Below, in pieces: positions 34,972 to 43,461 of a stretch of 64,000 nt of DNA. A program made the translations under genes and the position numbers. Below the pieces are notes generated by a model that had not been told where the DNA came from, made no database searches, and worked only from the letters and a program-made list of their open reading frames with translations. Source of the stretch: Xanthobacteraceae bacterium (lineage in GTDB: Bacteria > Pseudomonadota > Alphaproteobacteria > Rhizobiales > Xanthobacteraceae); contig JALHLQ010000001.1 of NCBI GenBank assembly GCA_022844485.1, positions 124,001 through 188,000 on the forward strand, read 5' to 3'. Position 1 is the first letter of the stretch. Each line of letters starts with the position of its first letter.

Positions 34972-35447
34972 TACCTCATCCGATCTTGACGCTTGTTGTC
35001 GCCATGAGCTGGGTCTTGCTGGTGAACGATTTCTCGATCGGCGCCACGCTCCTCGGCCTTGTGCTGGGCGTGGCGATCCCATGGATCACCGGAGCTTACT
35101 GGCCGGACCGGCCGCGGATTCGATCGCCGCGGACGATGATCGAGTATCTCTTCATCATTACCTGGGACATTATCGTTTCCAACATCCAGGTAGCGCATTT
35201 GATCTTGTTTCGGCGCGGCGATGCATTGCGTTCGAGGTTCGTCTCGGTTCCGCTTCGTCTGAGAACGCCAGAGGCGATTGCCGTCCTTGCCGGCACGATC
35301 ACGCTGACACCCGGAACGGTAACGGTCGACGTTTGCGCTGATCGCACGGCGCTGCTGGTCCACTGTCTCGAGACGGACGATCCGGAGCAGACGGTGGCCA
35401 CCATCAAGGAACGCTATGAGGCGCGGCTGATGAGGATCTTCGAATGA
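34956..35447 (+). CDS. mrpE: Mrp antiporter subunit E
   Basis: A 163-residue protein with two N-terminal helices (LTLVVAMSWVLLVNDFSIGATLLGLVLG) and a small cytoplasmic domain with LAGTITLTPGTVTVDVCADRTALLVHCL, the MrpE hallmark. The 3' end overlaps mrpF by four bases. MrpE is dispensable for assembly in some species but raises activity. Confidence 0.92.
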   Translation: MVTKLIPHPILTLVVAMSWVLLVNDFSIGATLLGLVLGVAIPWITGAYWPDRPRIRSPRTMIEYLFIITWDIIVSNIQVAHLILFRRGDALRSRFVSVPLRLRTPEAIAVLAGTITLTPGTVTVDVCADRTALLVHCLETDDPEQTVATIKERYEARLMRIFE

Positions 35448-35713
35448 TCATGATAGCCGCTATGGTCTCGCTCTCGGCTGTCAGCGCGGCCATGCTTCTC
35501 AATCTCTACAGGCTTTTTGTCGGTCCCGAAGCGGCCGATCGAATCCTCGCGCTCGACACCCTGGTCATCAACGCCATTGCGGCTATTGTCCTGGGAGGCG
35601 TTCTATTCGACTCGAAACTCTACTTCGAAGCGGCGCTCCTTTTCGCCATGGTCGGGTTTGTGACGACGGTCGCCTATTGCAAGTATCTCCTTCGCGGCAA
35701 CGTTATCGAGTGA
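35444..35713 (+). CDS. mrpF: Mrp antiporter subunit F
   Basis: An 89-residue, three-helix protein. LFVGPEAADRILALDTLVINA follows helix 1 and YFEAALLFAMVGFVTTVAYCKYL forms helix 3, both diagnostic of MrpF. It overlaps mrpE by four bases and precedes mrpG by five. Confidence 0.92.
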   Translation: MIMIAAMVSLSAVSAAMLLNLYRLFVGPEAADRILALDTLVINAIAAIVLGGVLFDSKLYFEAALLFAMVGFVTTVAYCKYLLRGNVIE

Positions 35714-35718
35714 CAAAC

Positions 35719-36117
35719 ATGCGCTTGTTCGCGGAAGTCCTTGTGGCATCCTTGATGGTGATCGGTGCCTTCTTTCTTCTGGTCGGCTCGTACGGCCTTG
35801 CCAAGCTTCCGGACTTCATGCGGCGTTTGCATGGCCCCTCGAAAGCGACGACGCTTGGGATCGGAGCCACGCTCCTCTCTTCCATGTTCTATTTTCTGAT
35901 CGTGAAGCTCGATCTTTCGCTGCACGAGTTGCTGATTGTAGTGTTCTTGTTTCTGACCGCTCCGATCAGCGCGAACATGCTCGGAAAAGTTCATATCCTC
36001 GCGCACCACCGCGAGATGGACCTGCCACCGACAGGCGGCGGGTCGGGCTGGGCCACTTTGGCCGAGCCGCGCGAGCCGGATCAGGCCCAGGGTCGCGAAG
36101 CAGAACCTCGTACCTGA
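35719..36117 (+). CDS. mrpG: Mrp antiporter subunit G
   Basis: A 132-residue protein from ATG 35719; a start at 35677 would overlap mrpF in another frame. Signature: LVGSYGLAKLPDFMRRLHGPSKATTLGIG. A polar tail of ~30 residues (DLPPTGGGSGW...) follows the third helix. It is the last gene of the operon; the next gene starts 122 bases on and I see no clear terminator in between. Confidence 0.9.
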   Translation: MRLFAEVLVASLMVIGAFFLLVGSYGLAKLPDFMRRLHGPSKATTLGIGATLLSSMFYFLIVKLDLSLHELLIVVFLFLTAPISANMLGKVHILAHHREMDLPPTGGGSGWATLAEPREPDQAQGREAEPRT

Positions 36118-36239
36118 ACCGCCCCTTCAGGTCTGCGCATTTGTGCATCAGCCAGGTGACCGCAGCCCGCACATCGCATGTTTGCTTGGCGGCCGCCCTT
36201 GGTCCATGCTCAGATAAAGCAGGCACCAGGGAGAAAGTC

Positions 36240-37397
36240 ATGCAAGAGCACTCTAAGGCCCTCCGTTGCATTGCAGCCGCGTTTTTCGCATTGCTAATCG
36301 GCGCGGGCGATGCCGTAGCTCAGGACAAGGTGATCCGCATCGGTGGACTGTTCCCGATGTCGGGTCCCGGCGCCTATTTCGGGGCGCAGGACAAGCAAGG
36401 GGTCGAGCTCGCGCTGGAGCAGATCAACAAGACCGGGATCAACGGCTATAAGCTCGAGGTCCAGTATGAAGACTCCGCCTGCAGCCCGCTTCCGGCGACG
36501 CAGGCCGCCAAGCGTCTGCTCGAGCAATACAAACCGCACATCGTGATCGGCGAAGAATGTTCGGACGCGACGCTCGCGGTGATGCCGCTGATGGAGCAGG
36601 CGAAGGTCCCGCTGCTGAACGCCGGATCCTCCTCGATCAGGGTCACGGACCCGGGCAACCCATGGACGTTTCGTATCATGCCGAATGAAGTGATGCAGGG
36701 CGTCGACATTGCGACCAACGCTTACAAGCGTCTGAATGCGCGCCGGGCCGTGCTGCTTTACGAAAACACGAATGCCGGCATCGGCAATGCGAAGGTGTTT
36801 GCCGATACATTCAAGCAGCTGGGCGGCGAGATTCTTGCCGAGATCGGCTTCGGACGCGACGTGAATGATTTCACCGCCATTGCGACGCGGGTTGGCGGCC
36901 TCGGCAAGGTCGATGTGATACCGACCTACACGCTTGAAGGGCAGGGGCTTCGCATCACGCAGGCGCTCGCGCAGGCGGGCGTGACCAAGGGCGGCGGCGG
37001 ACAGGCGATTCAGCTCGGCACCATTTGGCTTCCGTTCGGCTTCGAGCAGAAGGCCGGCAAGGCCGCCCTCGGCTATATTCGCATCGTGCAGTTCGATCCA
37101 ACCGACAAGCGCGAGGTGGTGCAGAACTTCATCAAGGCGTTTCGGGCGAAATACAACCAGGACCCAACCCATATCAACGCCCATGCCTACGATCAGATTC
37201 TCCTGATTGCCGATGTCGTCAGACGCGGTGCGAAGGACTCGCAGTCGATCCGCGACATCATGGCTGCGACGAAAGGGTTCTCCGGCGTGACCGGGAGCGT
37301 TGAGTTCGACAAGACGAACCAGAACATCAGGATGGATACGATCCACTACATGGAGACGCTGCCGGATCTGTCCTGGAAGGCGCTTGGCTGGAACTGA
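36240..37397 (+). CDS. periplasmic binding protein of the second Liv-type ABC importer
   Basis: A 385-residue Peripla_BP_6 protein. The ATG at 36240 follows AGGGAGAAAG, a good ribosome site; a start at 36141 gives no usable signal peptide. Signal peptide residues ~1-27 end GDAVAQ; the mature part begins DKVIRIGGLFPMSGPGAYFGAQDKQG. IGEECSDATLAVMPLMEQ, LLNAGSSS and RIMPNEVMQGVDIA mark the ligand pocket region. It differs from the first cluster's binding protein, so another substrate is likely. The permease gene starts eight bases later. Confidence 0.9.
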   Translation: MQEHSKALRCIAAAFFALLIGAGDAVAQDKVIRIGGLFPMSGPGAYFGAQDKQGVELALEQINKTGINGYKLEVQYEDSACSPLPATQAAKRLLEQYKPHIVIGEECSDATLAVMPLMEQAKVPLLNAGSSSIRVTDPGNPWTFRIMPNEVMQGVDIATNAYKRLNARRAVLLYENTNAGIGNAKVFADTFKQLGGEILAEIGFGRDVNDFTAIATRVGGLGKVDVIPTYTLEGQGLRITQALAQAGVTKGGGGQAIQLGTIWLPFGFEQKAGKAALGYIRIVQFDPTDKREVVQNFIKAFRAKYNQDPTHINAHAYDQILLIADVVRRGAKDSQSIRDIMAATKGFSGVTGSVEFDKTNQNIRMDTIHYMETLPDLSWKALGWN

Positions 37398-37405
37398 GAC
37401 GGCCG

Positions 37406-38287
37406 ATGCTGACCGTCGCCCTCCAACAGGGTATCAACGGCATCGTCTTGGGGAGCCTCTATGTCCTCGTGGCATTGGGGCTCACCCTCATTTACGGCGT
37501 GCTGGTCCAGATCAACTTCGCCCATGCCGACATCGTGACCATCGGCGCTTTCGCCGCCTACTTCTTCACCTTCGCTTTCGGCGGCAATTATCTGACGAGC
37601 ATCGCGGTCGCGCTCATGGTCGGCGCAGCTTTGGGCTGGCTGATCAATGCGGCGATCTTCCAGCCTTTGCGCGAGCGCGGCAGCGAGCTCCTGCCGCTCA
37701 TTGCCACGATCGGCGTCTCCGTCCTGTTGCAGAACGTGATGCTCTTGTGGTTCGGACCCATTCCCTATGCCTTCGACAGTCCCTACAGCAACGAGGTGGT
37801 CCGCTTCGCCGGCACGTTCATAACGTGGCAGAATTTGATCATCATTACGGTCTCCACGCTGACCATCGCGCTGCTTTATGCCTTCATGAAGTTCACTTTT
37901 CTCGGCAAGGCGCTGCGCGCGGTCGCGCAGGATCGTGAAACGGCGGGCCTGATGGGGATCAACCCGAACCAGCTGATCATGCTGACCTTCGTGATCGCCT
38001 CGGCGCTCGCCGGCATGGGTGGGGCGATGCTCGGTCCCATTCTCGTGCTGACCCCCTTCGCCGGGACGACGGTGATCGTGAAAGCCTTCGCCATCGTCAT
38101 CATCGGCGGCTTCGGCAATGTGGAGGGTACGATCATTGCCGGGATTCTGGTGGGCCTGATCGAGAGCTACACGACGCAGTTTCTCAACCCGGGACTCATC
38201 GACATCGTCGTCTTCACGCTGCTGTTGTTGATGCTGGCGGTACGGCCGACGGGTCTCATCGCCGAGAAGCGGGAAGAGAATGTCTAG
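37406..38287 (+). CDS. livH: Liv-type ABC permease LivH
   Basis: A 293-residue LivH of normal length with QGINGIVLGSLYVLVALGLTLIYGVL at the start, FLGKALRAVAQDRETAGLMGI as the ATPase-contact loop and GGFGNVEGTIIAGILVGLIES near the end. It overlaps livM by eight bases. Confidence 0.92.
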   Translation: MLTVALQQGINGIVLGSLYVLVALGLTLIYGVLVQINFAHADIVTIGAFAAYFFTFAFGGNYLTSIAVALMVGAALGWLINAAIFQPLRERGSELLPLIATIGVSVLLQNVMLLWFGPIPYAFDSPYSNEVVRFAGTFITWQNLIIITVSTLTIALLYAFMKFTFLGKALRAVAQDRETAGLMGINPNQLIMLTFVIASALAGMGGAMLGPILVLTPFAGTTVIVKAFAIVIIGGFGNVEGTIIAGILVGLIESYTTQFLNPGLIDIVVFTLLLLMLAVRPTGLIAEKREENV

Positions 38288-39314
38288 CGTCGAAAAGAGC
38301 GATCCCGCAGCTCCCCTCCCGATCGCGAAACTGTCTCTCGGCCGTGGCTGGGGGTTGGCCGCAGCCGTGCTCGTCATCATCCTGCTGCCGATTGTCTTCC
38401 AGGACTCCTACTGGCGCACGAATCTGATCGTCGCGGCAATCCACGTGATGCTGGCGCTCGGACTCAATTTCATTCTCGGCTATGCGGGCCAACTCAACCT
38501 CGGTCACTCGGCGTTCTATGGAATCGGAGCTTACGCTTCGACGCTGTTCATCATGCGGCTCGGCGTGCCGTACTGGATCGCGTTTCTGATCGGAATGGCC
38601 CTGTCCGGTCTCGCCGGTGCGGCACTCTCGCTGTTCGCGGTCCGCTTGCGCGGCCACTATCTTGCGATCGCCTCGCTCGGCTTTGCCGTCATCGTGCATC
38701 AGATCTTGTTGAACTGGATCAGCCTGACGCAAGGCCCGCTTGGGATCTACGCCATCAAGCCGCCGCCTCCGATCGCGATCCCCGGCTTGTCGGTCGTTTC
38801 GTTCGCGAGCACCGTCAATACCTTCTATTTGGTCGCCGGCTTTGCGTTGCTTTTCTATCTCGTGCTGGATCAGTTGGTGCGCTCTCCGATCGGCGAGACG
38901 CTCACCGCCATCCGGGAGGACGAGGTCTCCGCAGCCTCACTGGGCATCAACTGCACGGCATGGAAGGTGTTCGCATTCGGCCTCGGCTCCGCGATGGCCG
39001 GCGCGGCCGGCGCCTTCTACGCGAGCTTTGTCGGAACGCTGGTGCCCGACGCGTTTTTCATCGTTGAATCCTTCACGATCTTGGCCATGGTCATTGTCGG
39101 CGGCATGGGCACCTCGATCGGACCCGTGCTCGGCGCCGTATTGCTCACGATGTTGCCGGAAGTCCTCCGCGAGTTCGGCGACCTGCGGCTGATCCTGTAC
39201 GGTCTCGCGCTGACGCTGGTCGTCCTGTTCATGCCCGGCGGCCTCGTTCAGGCCGCGCGACTGATCGCTGCGCAGTTCAGGAGCGCGAAACCGGGTGCGG
39301 GAGCGGACCGATGA
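38280..39314 (+). CDS. livM: Liv-type ABC permease LivM
   Basis: A 344-residue LivM. Landmarks: LGLNFILGYAGQLNLGHSAFYGIGAY, the loop SPIGETLTAIREDEVSAASLGI that docks on the ATPase, and VIVGGMGTSIGPVLGAVLL. Unlike the first importer's LivM it is not fused to an ATPase. The polar first ~25 residues precede helix 1. It overlaps livG by four bases. Confidence 0.92.
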   Translation: MSSVEKSDPAAPLPIAKLSLGRGWGLAAAVLVIILLPIVFQDSYWRTNLIVAAIHVMLALGLNFILGYAGQLNLGHSAFYGIGAYASTLFIMRLGVPYWIAFLIGMALSGLAGAALSLFAVRLRGHYLAIASLGFAVIVHQILLNWISLTQGPLGIYAIKPPPPIAIPGLSVVSFASTVNTFYLVAGFALLFYLVLDQLVRSPIGETLTAIREDEVSAASLGINCTAWKVFAFGLGSAMAGAAGAFYASFVGTLVPDAFFIVESFTILAMVIVGGMGTSIGPVLGAVLLTMLPEVLREFGDLRLILYGLALTLVVLFMPGGLVQAARLIAAQFRSAKPGAGADR

Positions 39315-40114
39315 GCTCCGTCGCTCTGCAAAGGAGCTACTCGGCCGCCCCCCAAGCGCCCGTTCTCTTTCGCGCGGACGGATTGCACAAGAGCTTTGGC
39401 GGCGTCCGCGCGGTCCGCGATGTGTCGTTCAGCATCGTTGCGGGCGCGGTCTTCGCCATCATCGGGCCGAACGGCGCGGGCAAGTCGACGCTCATCAACC
39501 TCATGAGCGGCATCTATCAGCCCGATGCGGGGATGTTGATTTTCGACGATCGCCCGCTCGTCGGCCTGCCGGCGCATCGGCGCGTGCGGCTCGGTCTTGC
39601 GCGCACGTTCCAGAAGATCCGCCTGTTCAAGCACCTCTCGGTGCTGGATAACGTGATCGCCGGCTTGCATGTCCATCATCGCATCCCGGCATGGGAATAT
39701 GTCGTGCACGGGCCGGCGTTCCGGCGCGATCACGCGCGCTCGCGGGAGGAAGCTTTCGAGCTTCTGCGATTTGTCGGGCTGGATCAACGCGCGTCCATCA
39801 TGGCGTCCTCGCTCGCTTACGGTGAACAACGCATGCTTGAGCTCGCGCGCGCGCTGGCGACGAAGCCGCGTCTTCTCATGGTGGATGAGCCGGCCGCCGG
39901 CCTGAACGCTGCGGAGGTCGAGAAGCTTCTCGATCGCATACGACTGGTGCGGAAACGCGGTATTACGGTCGTGATCGTCGAGCACAACATGGATCTCGTC
40001 ATGAATGTCGCCGATCGCGTGCTGGTGATGGACTACGGCCAGTTCCTGTTCGAGGGCGCGCCGGCCGAGGTTCAGGCGAATCCGGCGGTCATTGCCGCCT
40101 ATCTCGGAGCGTGA
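39311..40114 (+). CDS. livG: Liv-type ABC ATPase LivG
   Basis: A 267-residue ATPase. Walker [11 protein letters not shown]-loop segment LARTFQKIRLFKHLSVLDNV, signature LAYGEQRMLELARAL, Walker B LLMVDEPAAGLN and H-loop VIVEHNMDLVM are all intact. About 20 polar residues precede the domain (SYSAAPQAP). It works as a heterodimer with LivF. Confidence 0.93.
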   Translation: MSSVALQRSYSAAPQAPVLFRADGLHKSFGGVRAVRDVSFSIVAGAVFAIIGPNGAGKSTLINLMSGIYQPDAGMLIFDDRPLVGLPAHRRVRLGLARTFQKIRLFKHLSVLDNVIAGLHVHHRIPAWEYVVHGPAFRRDHARSREEAFELLRFVGLDQRASIMASSLAYGEQRMLELARALATKPRLLMVDEPAAGLNAAEVEKLLDRIRLVRKRGITVVIVEHNMDLVMNVADRVLVMDYGQFLFEGAPAEVQANPAVIAAYLGA

Positions 40115-40116
40115 CC

Positions 40117-40857
40117 ATGGGGGCACTGCTCGAGGCGAAAGAGCTTGAACTCGCCTATGGCGAGGTTTCCGCTTGCCGCGGCGTTTCGTTTCACGTGGAG
40201 GCGGGCGAGATCGTCACGCTCATCGGCGCGAACGGGGCGGGAAAATCGACCACCTTGCGCGCGGTGGCGGGTGTACTCCTGCCCCGAGCGGGAACGATTC
40301 ACTTCCGTGGACAGGAGATAACGCGCTTGCCCTCTCACGAGCGCACGATGCTCGGGATAGCGCTCGTACCGGAAGGCCGTCGCGTTTTCCCGTTTCTTAC
40401 GGCGCGCGAGAACCTGGAGCTCGGAGCCTTCAAATATCGGACCGATCGCGCCCGCGTGCGCGGGCTAATCGACAAGGTGTTTGCGATGTTTCCAAGGTTG
40501 CGCGAGCGCGCCGGCCAGAATGCCGGAACCCTCTCGGGAGGCGAGCAGCAGATGCTGGCGCTCGGGCGCGCGATGATGTCGGAGCCCGACCTCATCTGTC
40601 TTGATGAGCCCTCACTCGGTCTTGCGCCGCTCGTCGTGCAGGACATTTTCAGGACCATCAAGGAAATCAACCACGGCGGCACGAGCGTGCTCCTCGTCGA
40701 GCAGAACGCGCGCTATGCGCTGGAAACGGCGAGCCGCGGCTATGTCCTGCAATCGGGCTCCATCATCGCGAGCGGACCCTGCGCGAGTCTTCGTGAAGAC
40801 GACCGCGTGCGCCAAGCCTATCTTGGCCGCAGCGCCGCCGAGGCCGTGAGGCTGTGA
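40117..40857 (+). CDS. livF: Liv-type ABC ATPase LivF
   Basis: A 246-residue ATPase. I choose ATG 40117, seven bases after GGAG (40106-40109), over the GTG at 40111, which is too close to that site. Walker A GANGAGKST, LVPEGRRVFPFLTARENL, signature LSGGEQQMLALGRAM, Walker B LICLDEPSLGLAPL and LLVEQNARYAL are present. The stop lies one base before the next start. Confidence 0.93.
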   Translation: MGALLEAKELELAYGEVSACRGVSFHVEAGEIVTLIGANGAGKSTTLRAVAGVLLPRAGTIHFRGQEITRLPSHERTMLGIALVPEGRRVFPFLTARENLELGAFKYRTDRARVRGLIDKVFAMFPRLRERAGQNAGTLSGGEQQMLALGRAMMSEPDLICLDEPSLGLAPLVVQDIFRTIKEINHGGTSVLLVEQNARYALETASRGYVLQSGSIIASGPCASLREDDRVRQAYLGRSAAEAVRL

Positions 40858-40858
40858 G

Positions 40859-41629
40859 ATGAAGGAGGCGAAGCCGCTTCTGTTTGGCCGCGCGGCGATC
40901 GTGACCGGCGCCGCGGGCGGTATCGGTCGCGCGGTTGCGCTCGCCTTTGCGGAAGCGGGCGCGGCGGTCGCGTGCCTCGATATTGACGGCGGCAATGCCG
41001 AAACGCTAGCGCACGAGATCGCCGGCAGCCGCACCAGGGCGATCGGCGTGGCCTGCGACGTGAGCGTCGAGGCGGACACGCTGGCGGCCGCAAGAGCGGC
41101 GCATGAGGCGTTCGGCGCAATCCACATTCTGGTCAACGCCGCCGCGACCGACGACCCGAACGGCGATGTCCTCGAAATTTCGCCGGCTGACTGGGATCGC
41201 GTTTTCGCGGTGAACGTAAGGGGCGCCTATCTGATGAGCAGGGCCGCGCTGCCGATGATGATCGCAGCCGGCGGCGGAAGCATCATCCACCTCGCCTCGC
41301 AGCTTGGGCGCGTGGCGGCCCCGAGGCGTGCTGCCTATTGCGCGACCAAGGGCGCATTGATTCAACTCGCCAAGGCCATGGCGACCGATCACGCCGACCA
41401 GAATATCCGGGTCAATGCGCTCTCGCCCGGCGCGATTGAAACCGAGCGGCTCGTCCGCCGCTTCGGCTCGATGCAGGAGGCGCGACGCCTGTCCGGTCCG
41501 AAGCATCTGCTGCGCCGCCTTGGTCAGCCGGAAGAAATTGCGCAAGCCGCGCTCTTCCTGGCAAGCGACGGGGCCGGTTTCATGACCGGCGCCGACATGC
41601 TCGTCGACGGCGGCTACACCGCAACCTGA
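40859..41629 (+). CDS. short-chain dehydrogenase/reductase (classical SDR)
   Basis: A 256-residue NAD(P)-dependent oxidoreductase with cofactor motif TGAAGGIG (~17-24), LVNAAATDD (NNAG variant), IIHLASQLG (catalytic Ser) and YCATK (catalytic Tyr/Lys). Asp after the second strand (CLDIDG) suggests NAD(H). It is one base beyond livF, so it is part of the import operon and may oxidise or reduce a hydroxyl or keto group of the imported compound. It faces the hydrolase gene tail to tail across 97 bases in which I see no convincing terminator. Confidence 0.88.
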   Translation: MKEAKPLLFGRAAIVTGAAGGIGRAVALAFAEAGAAVACLDIDGGNAETLAHEIAGSRTRAIGVACDVSVEADTLAAARAAHEAFGAIHILVNAAATDDPNGDVLEISPADWDRVFAVNVRGAYLMSRAALPMMIAAGGGSIIHLASQLGRVAAPRRAAYCATKGALIQLAKAMATDHADQNIRVNALSPGAIETERLVRRFGSMQEARRLSGPKHLLRRLGQPEEIAQAALFLASDGAGFMTGADMLVDGGYTAT

Positions 41630-41726
41630 TCCGGCCCGCGACCCCGATCGGACACCAGCTTTTCGGAAAAGATCGCGCGCAAAACTGTCAGAAAGGCCGC
41701 TCCACCAAAACGAGCCGCATCCTGCG

Positions 41727-42602
41727 CTATCGGCCGAGGATCGCCGTCGCCATCGCGCGCGGATCGCGTTTCGGCCAAGCGCCGACATCCACGGCATGGA
41801 GGAAGTCGGCGACATGCGTGTTGAACGCCGCCGGCTCCTCGATGTTGATCGTGTGCCCGGTATTGGCCATGATGACGAGACCCGCCGTCGGGATCGTGCG
41901 TTTCATCAGAAGGCCGGGTTCGAGACACGGCCAGTCTTCATCGCCGGTGATGACGAGTGTCGGGGCGGTGATTGTCGCCATCTTGTCGACGAGGTCGAAC
42001 AGCGAAGGCCGACGTTTCTGCACGCCGCGCATGGTCCGCGCCGCGCCTTCGGTCGAATGTCCGGCCAACTGATCGGCGAACTCCTTCCAGCCGCGCGGAT
42101 CCTTATTCTGAAACTGCACGCGCGTCGGCCCCAGCGCATAGGCTTCCGCCGCTTTCGCCATCCCAATCTCCTCGAAGCGCTTGGCGGCGGCTTCTGACTC
42201 CTGCGCAAATTGCTCGCGCTTGTCCGGTGAAGCGCCGTAGCCGCATCCTCCCACGACCAACGAGCGCGTCCGCTCCGGATACGTGAAGCCGAAATGCAGG
42301 GTTGCGAAGCCGCCCATCGAAAGGCCGACGATATGCGCCTTGTCGATCCTCAGCGCGTCGAGCACGGAGCGGATGTCGTCGCGCGCGCGATCCTGCGAAT
42401 ACTTCTCGCCCTCCGGCACATCTGACGGCGGGTAGCCGCGCGCATTGTAGGTGATGCAGCGATAACGATGCGAGAAGTGGCGGACCTGCGGTTCCCACGA
42501 GCGATGGTCGCCGGCGAATTCGTGCACGAACACGATCGGAATGCCGGTTCCGGTCTCCTCATAATAGAGCTTGACGTTGTCGTCGGTTGTCAGGTGCGGC
42601 AT
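41727..42602 (-). CDS. alpha/beta hydrolase
   Basis: A 291-residue serine hydrolase. The ATG at 42602 is seven bases after GAGGA; an ATG at 42626 is an alternative. Catalytic triad: Ser in GLSMGG, Asp in GDEDWPC and His in NTGHTINIEEP. The N-terminal HEFAGDHRSW holds the oxyanion loop (HG variant HE). Relatives include lactonases (3-oxoadipate enol-lactonase type), C-C bond hydrolases and esterases. It follows an SDR gene by ten bases, giving a small catabolic operon with the SDR and epimerase. Confidence 0.87.
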   Translation of the reverse strand: MPHLTTDDNVKLYYEETGTGIPIVFVHEFAGDHRSWEPQVRHFSHRYRCITYNARGYPPSDVPEGEKYSQDRARDDIRSVLDALRIDKAHIVGLSMGGFATLHFGFTYPERTRSLVVGGCGYGASPDKREQFAQESEAAAKRFEEIGMAKAAEAYALGPTRVQFQNKDPRGWKEFADQLAGHSTEGAARTMRGVQKRRPSLFDLVDKMATITAPTLVITGDEDWPCLEPGLLMKRTIPTAGLVIMANTGHTINIEEPAAFNTHVADFLHAVDVGAWPKRDPRAMATAILGR

Positions 42603-42612
42603 TTCATGTTCC

Positions 42613-43395
42613 TCAGAACGTGCCACCGCGAGCGGAGAGCCCCGCGTCGATGACCATAACGGATCCGCTCGTGTAGCCGGAATGCTCGGAGGCCAGAAAG
42701 GCGATCGCGGCGCCGATCTCCTCCGGAGTCGATGCGCGTCCGAACGGCAGCGGCTTGAAAAGCTCGCGCCAGTTCTCCGCGCTGCCGGTGCGATCCTGCG
42801 CCTTCTTTTTCATGAGTCCAATCAGCCGTTCGGTGGCCACCGGTCCGGGGCTCATCGCGACCACCCGGATTCCGTCGCGATGGCTCACGCTGCCGAGCGA
42901 CTGCGAAAAGGCCGTGAGGGCGGAATTCCCCGCGACGCCGCAAATATATTCCGGATCGTGGGTCTGCGCGGCATTGCCGACCACGTTGACGATGACGCCG
43001 GCTTTGCGCTGCTTCATCAGCGCATAGAAGGCCCGGCACATATTGATGTATCCGAACACTTTGAGATCCCAGGCGGCCCGCCAGCGCGCCTCGTCGACGT
43101 CCAGCAAGGCGCCGCCGGGGATCGCGCCTGCATTGTTCACCAGAATGTCGATATCCGGATAGTCGCGGGCGAGACGATGGACGTTTTTGCTGTCCGAAAG
43201 GTCTGCCGCCGCGACGTCGACCCGCACATTGGTACTCTTGATGATGGCCGCCTTCGCGGCATCGAGATCGGCGCTCGTGCGCGACACAAGGATGACGTTG
43301 CATCCTTCGGCGGCCATGATCTCAGCCGTGGCGCGCCCGATCCCTTTCGATGCGCCGGTGATCAGCGCCGTCTTTCCCGCAAGTCCAAGGTCCAT
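42613..43395 (-). CDS. SDR-fold protein lacking the catalytic Ser-Tyr-Lys
   Basis: A 260-residue protein with an intact nucleotide-binding motif TGASKGIG (13-20) and NNAG (87-90). The active site is missing: the strand that normally ends in Ser reads VNVVGNAA, and the YxxxK helix reads GVAGN (Gly153, Asn157). The rest of the fold is kept (VVAMSPGPVATERL, IAFLASEHSGYTSGSVMVIDAG). It could be a binding or regulatory protein or use another chemistry; I recall other SDRs of this GNSAL/GNAAL type in aromatic-compound gene clusters. The ATG at 43395 is chosen to start the fold at once. Confidence 0.82.
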   Translation of the reverse strand: MDLGLAGKTALITGASKGIGRATAEIMAAEGCNVILVSRTSADLDAAKAAIIKSTNVRVDVAAADLSDSKNVHRLARDYPDIDILVNNAGAIPGGALLDVDEARWRAAWDLKVFGYINMCRAFYALMKQRKAGVIVNVVGNAAQTHDPEYICGVAGNSALTAFSQSLGSVSHRDGIRVVAMSPGPVATERLIGLMKKKAQDRTGSAENWRELFKPLPFGRASTPEEIGAAIAFLASEHSGYTSGSVMVIDAGLSARGGTF

Positions 43396-43461
43396 ATGAT
43401 CGCCCCGTGAGCGGGAACTATGGCGCGGCGAGCGCACACGAGCAATGCTGCTCGTGTTTCG

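Noticed and set aside
41630-41726. Terminator between the converging SDR and hydrolase genes
   Set aside because: The only symmetry, CTTTTC-G-GAAAAG, has no usable loop; nothing callable in these 97 bases.
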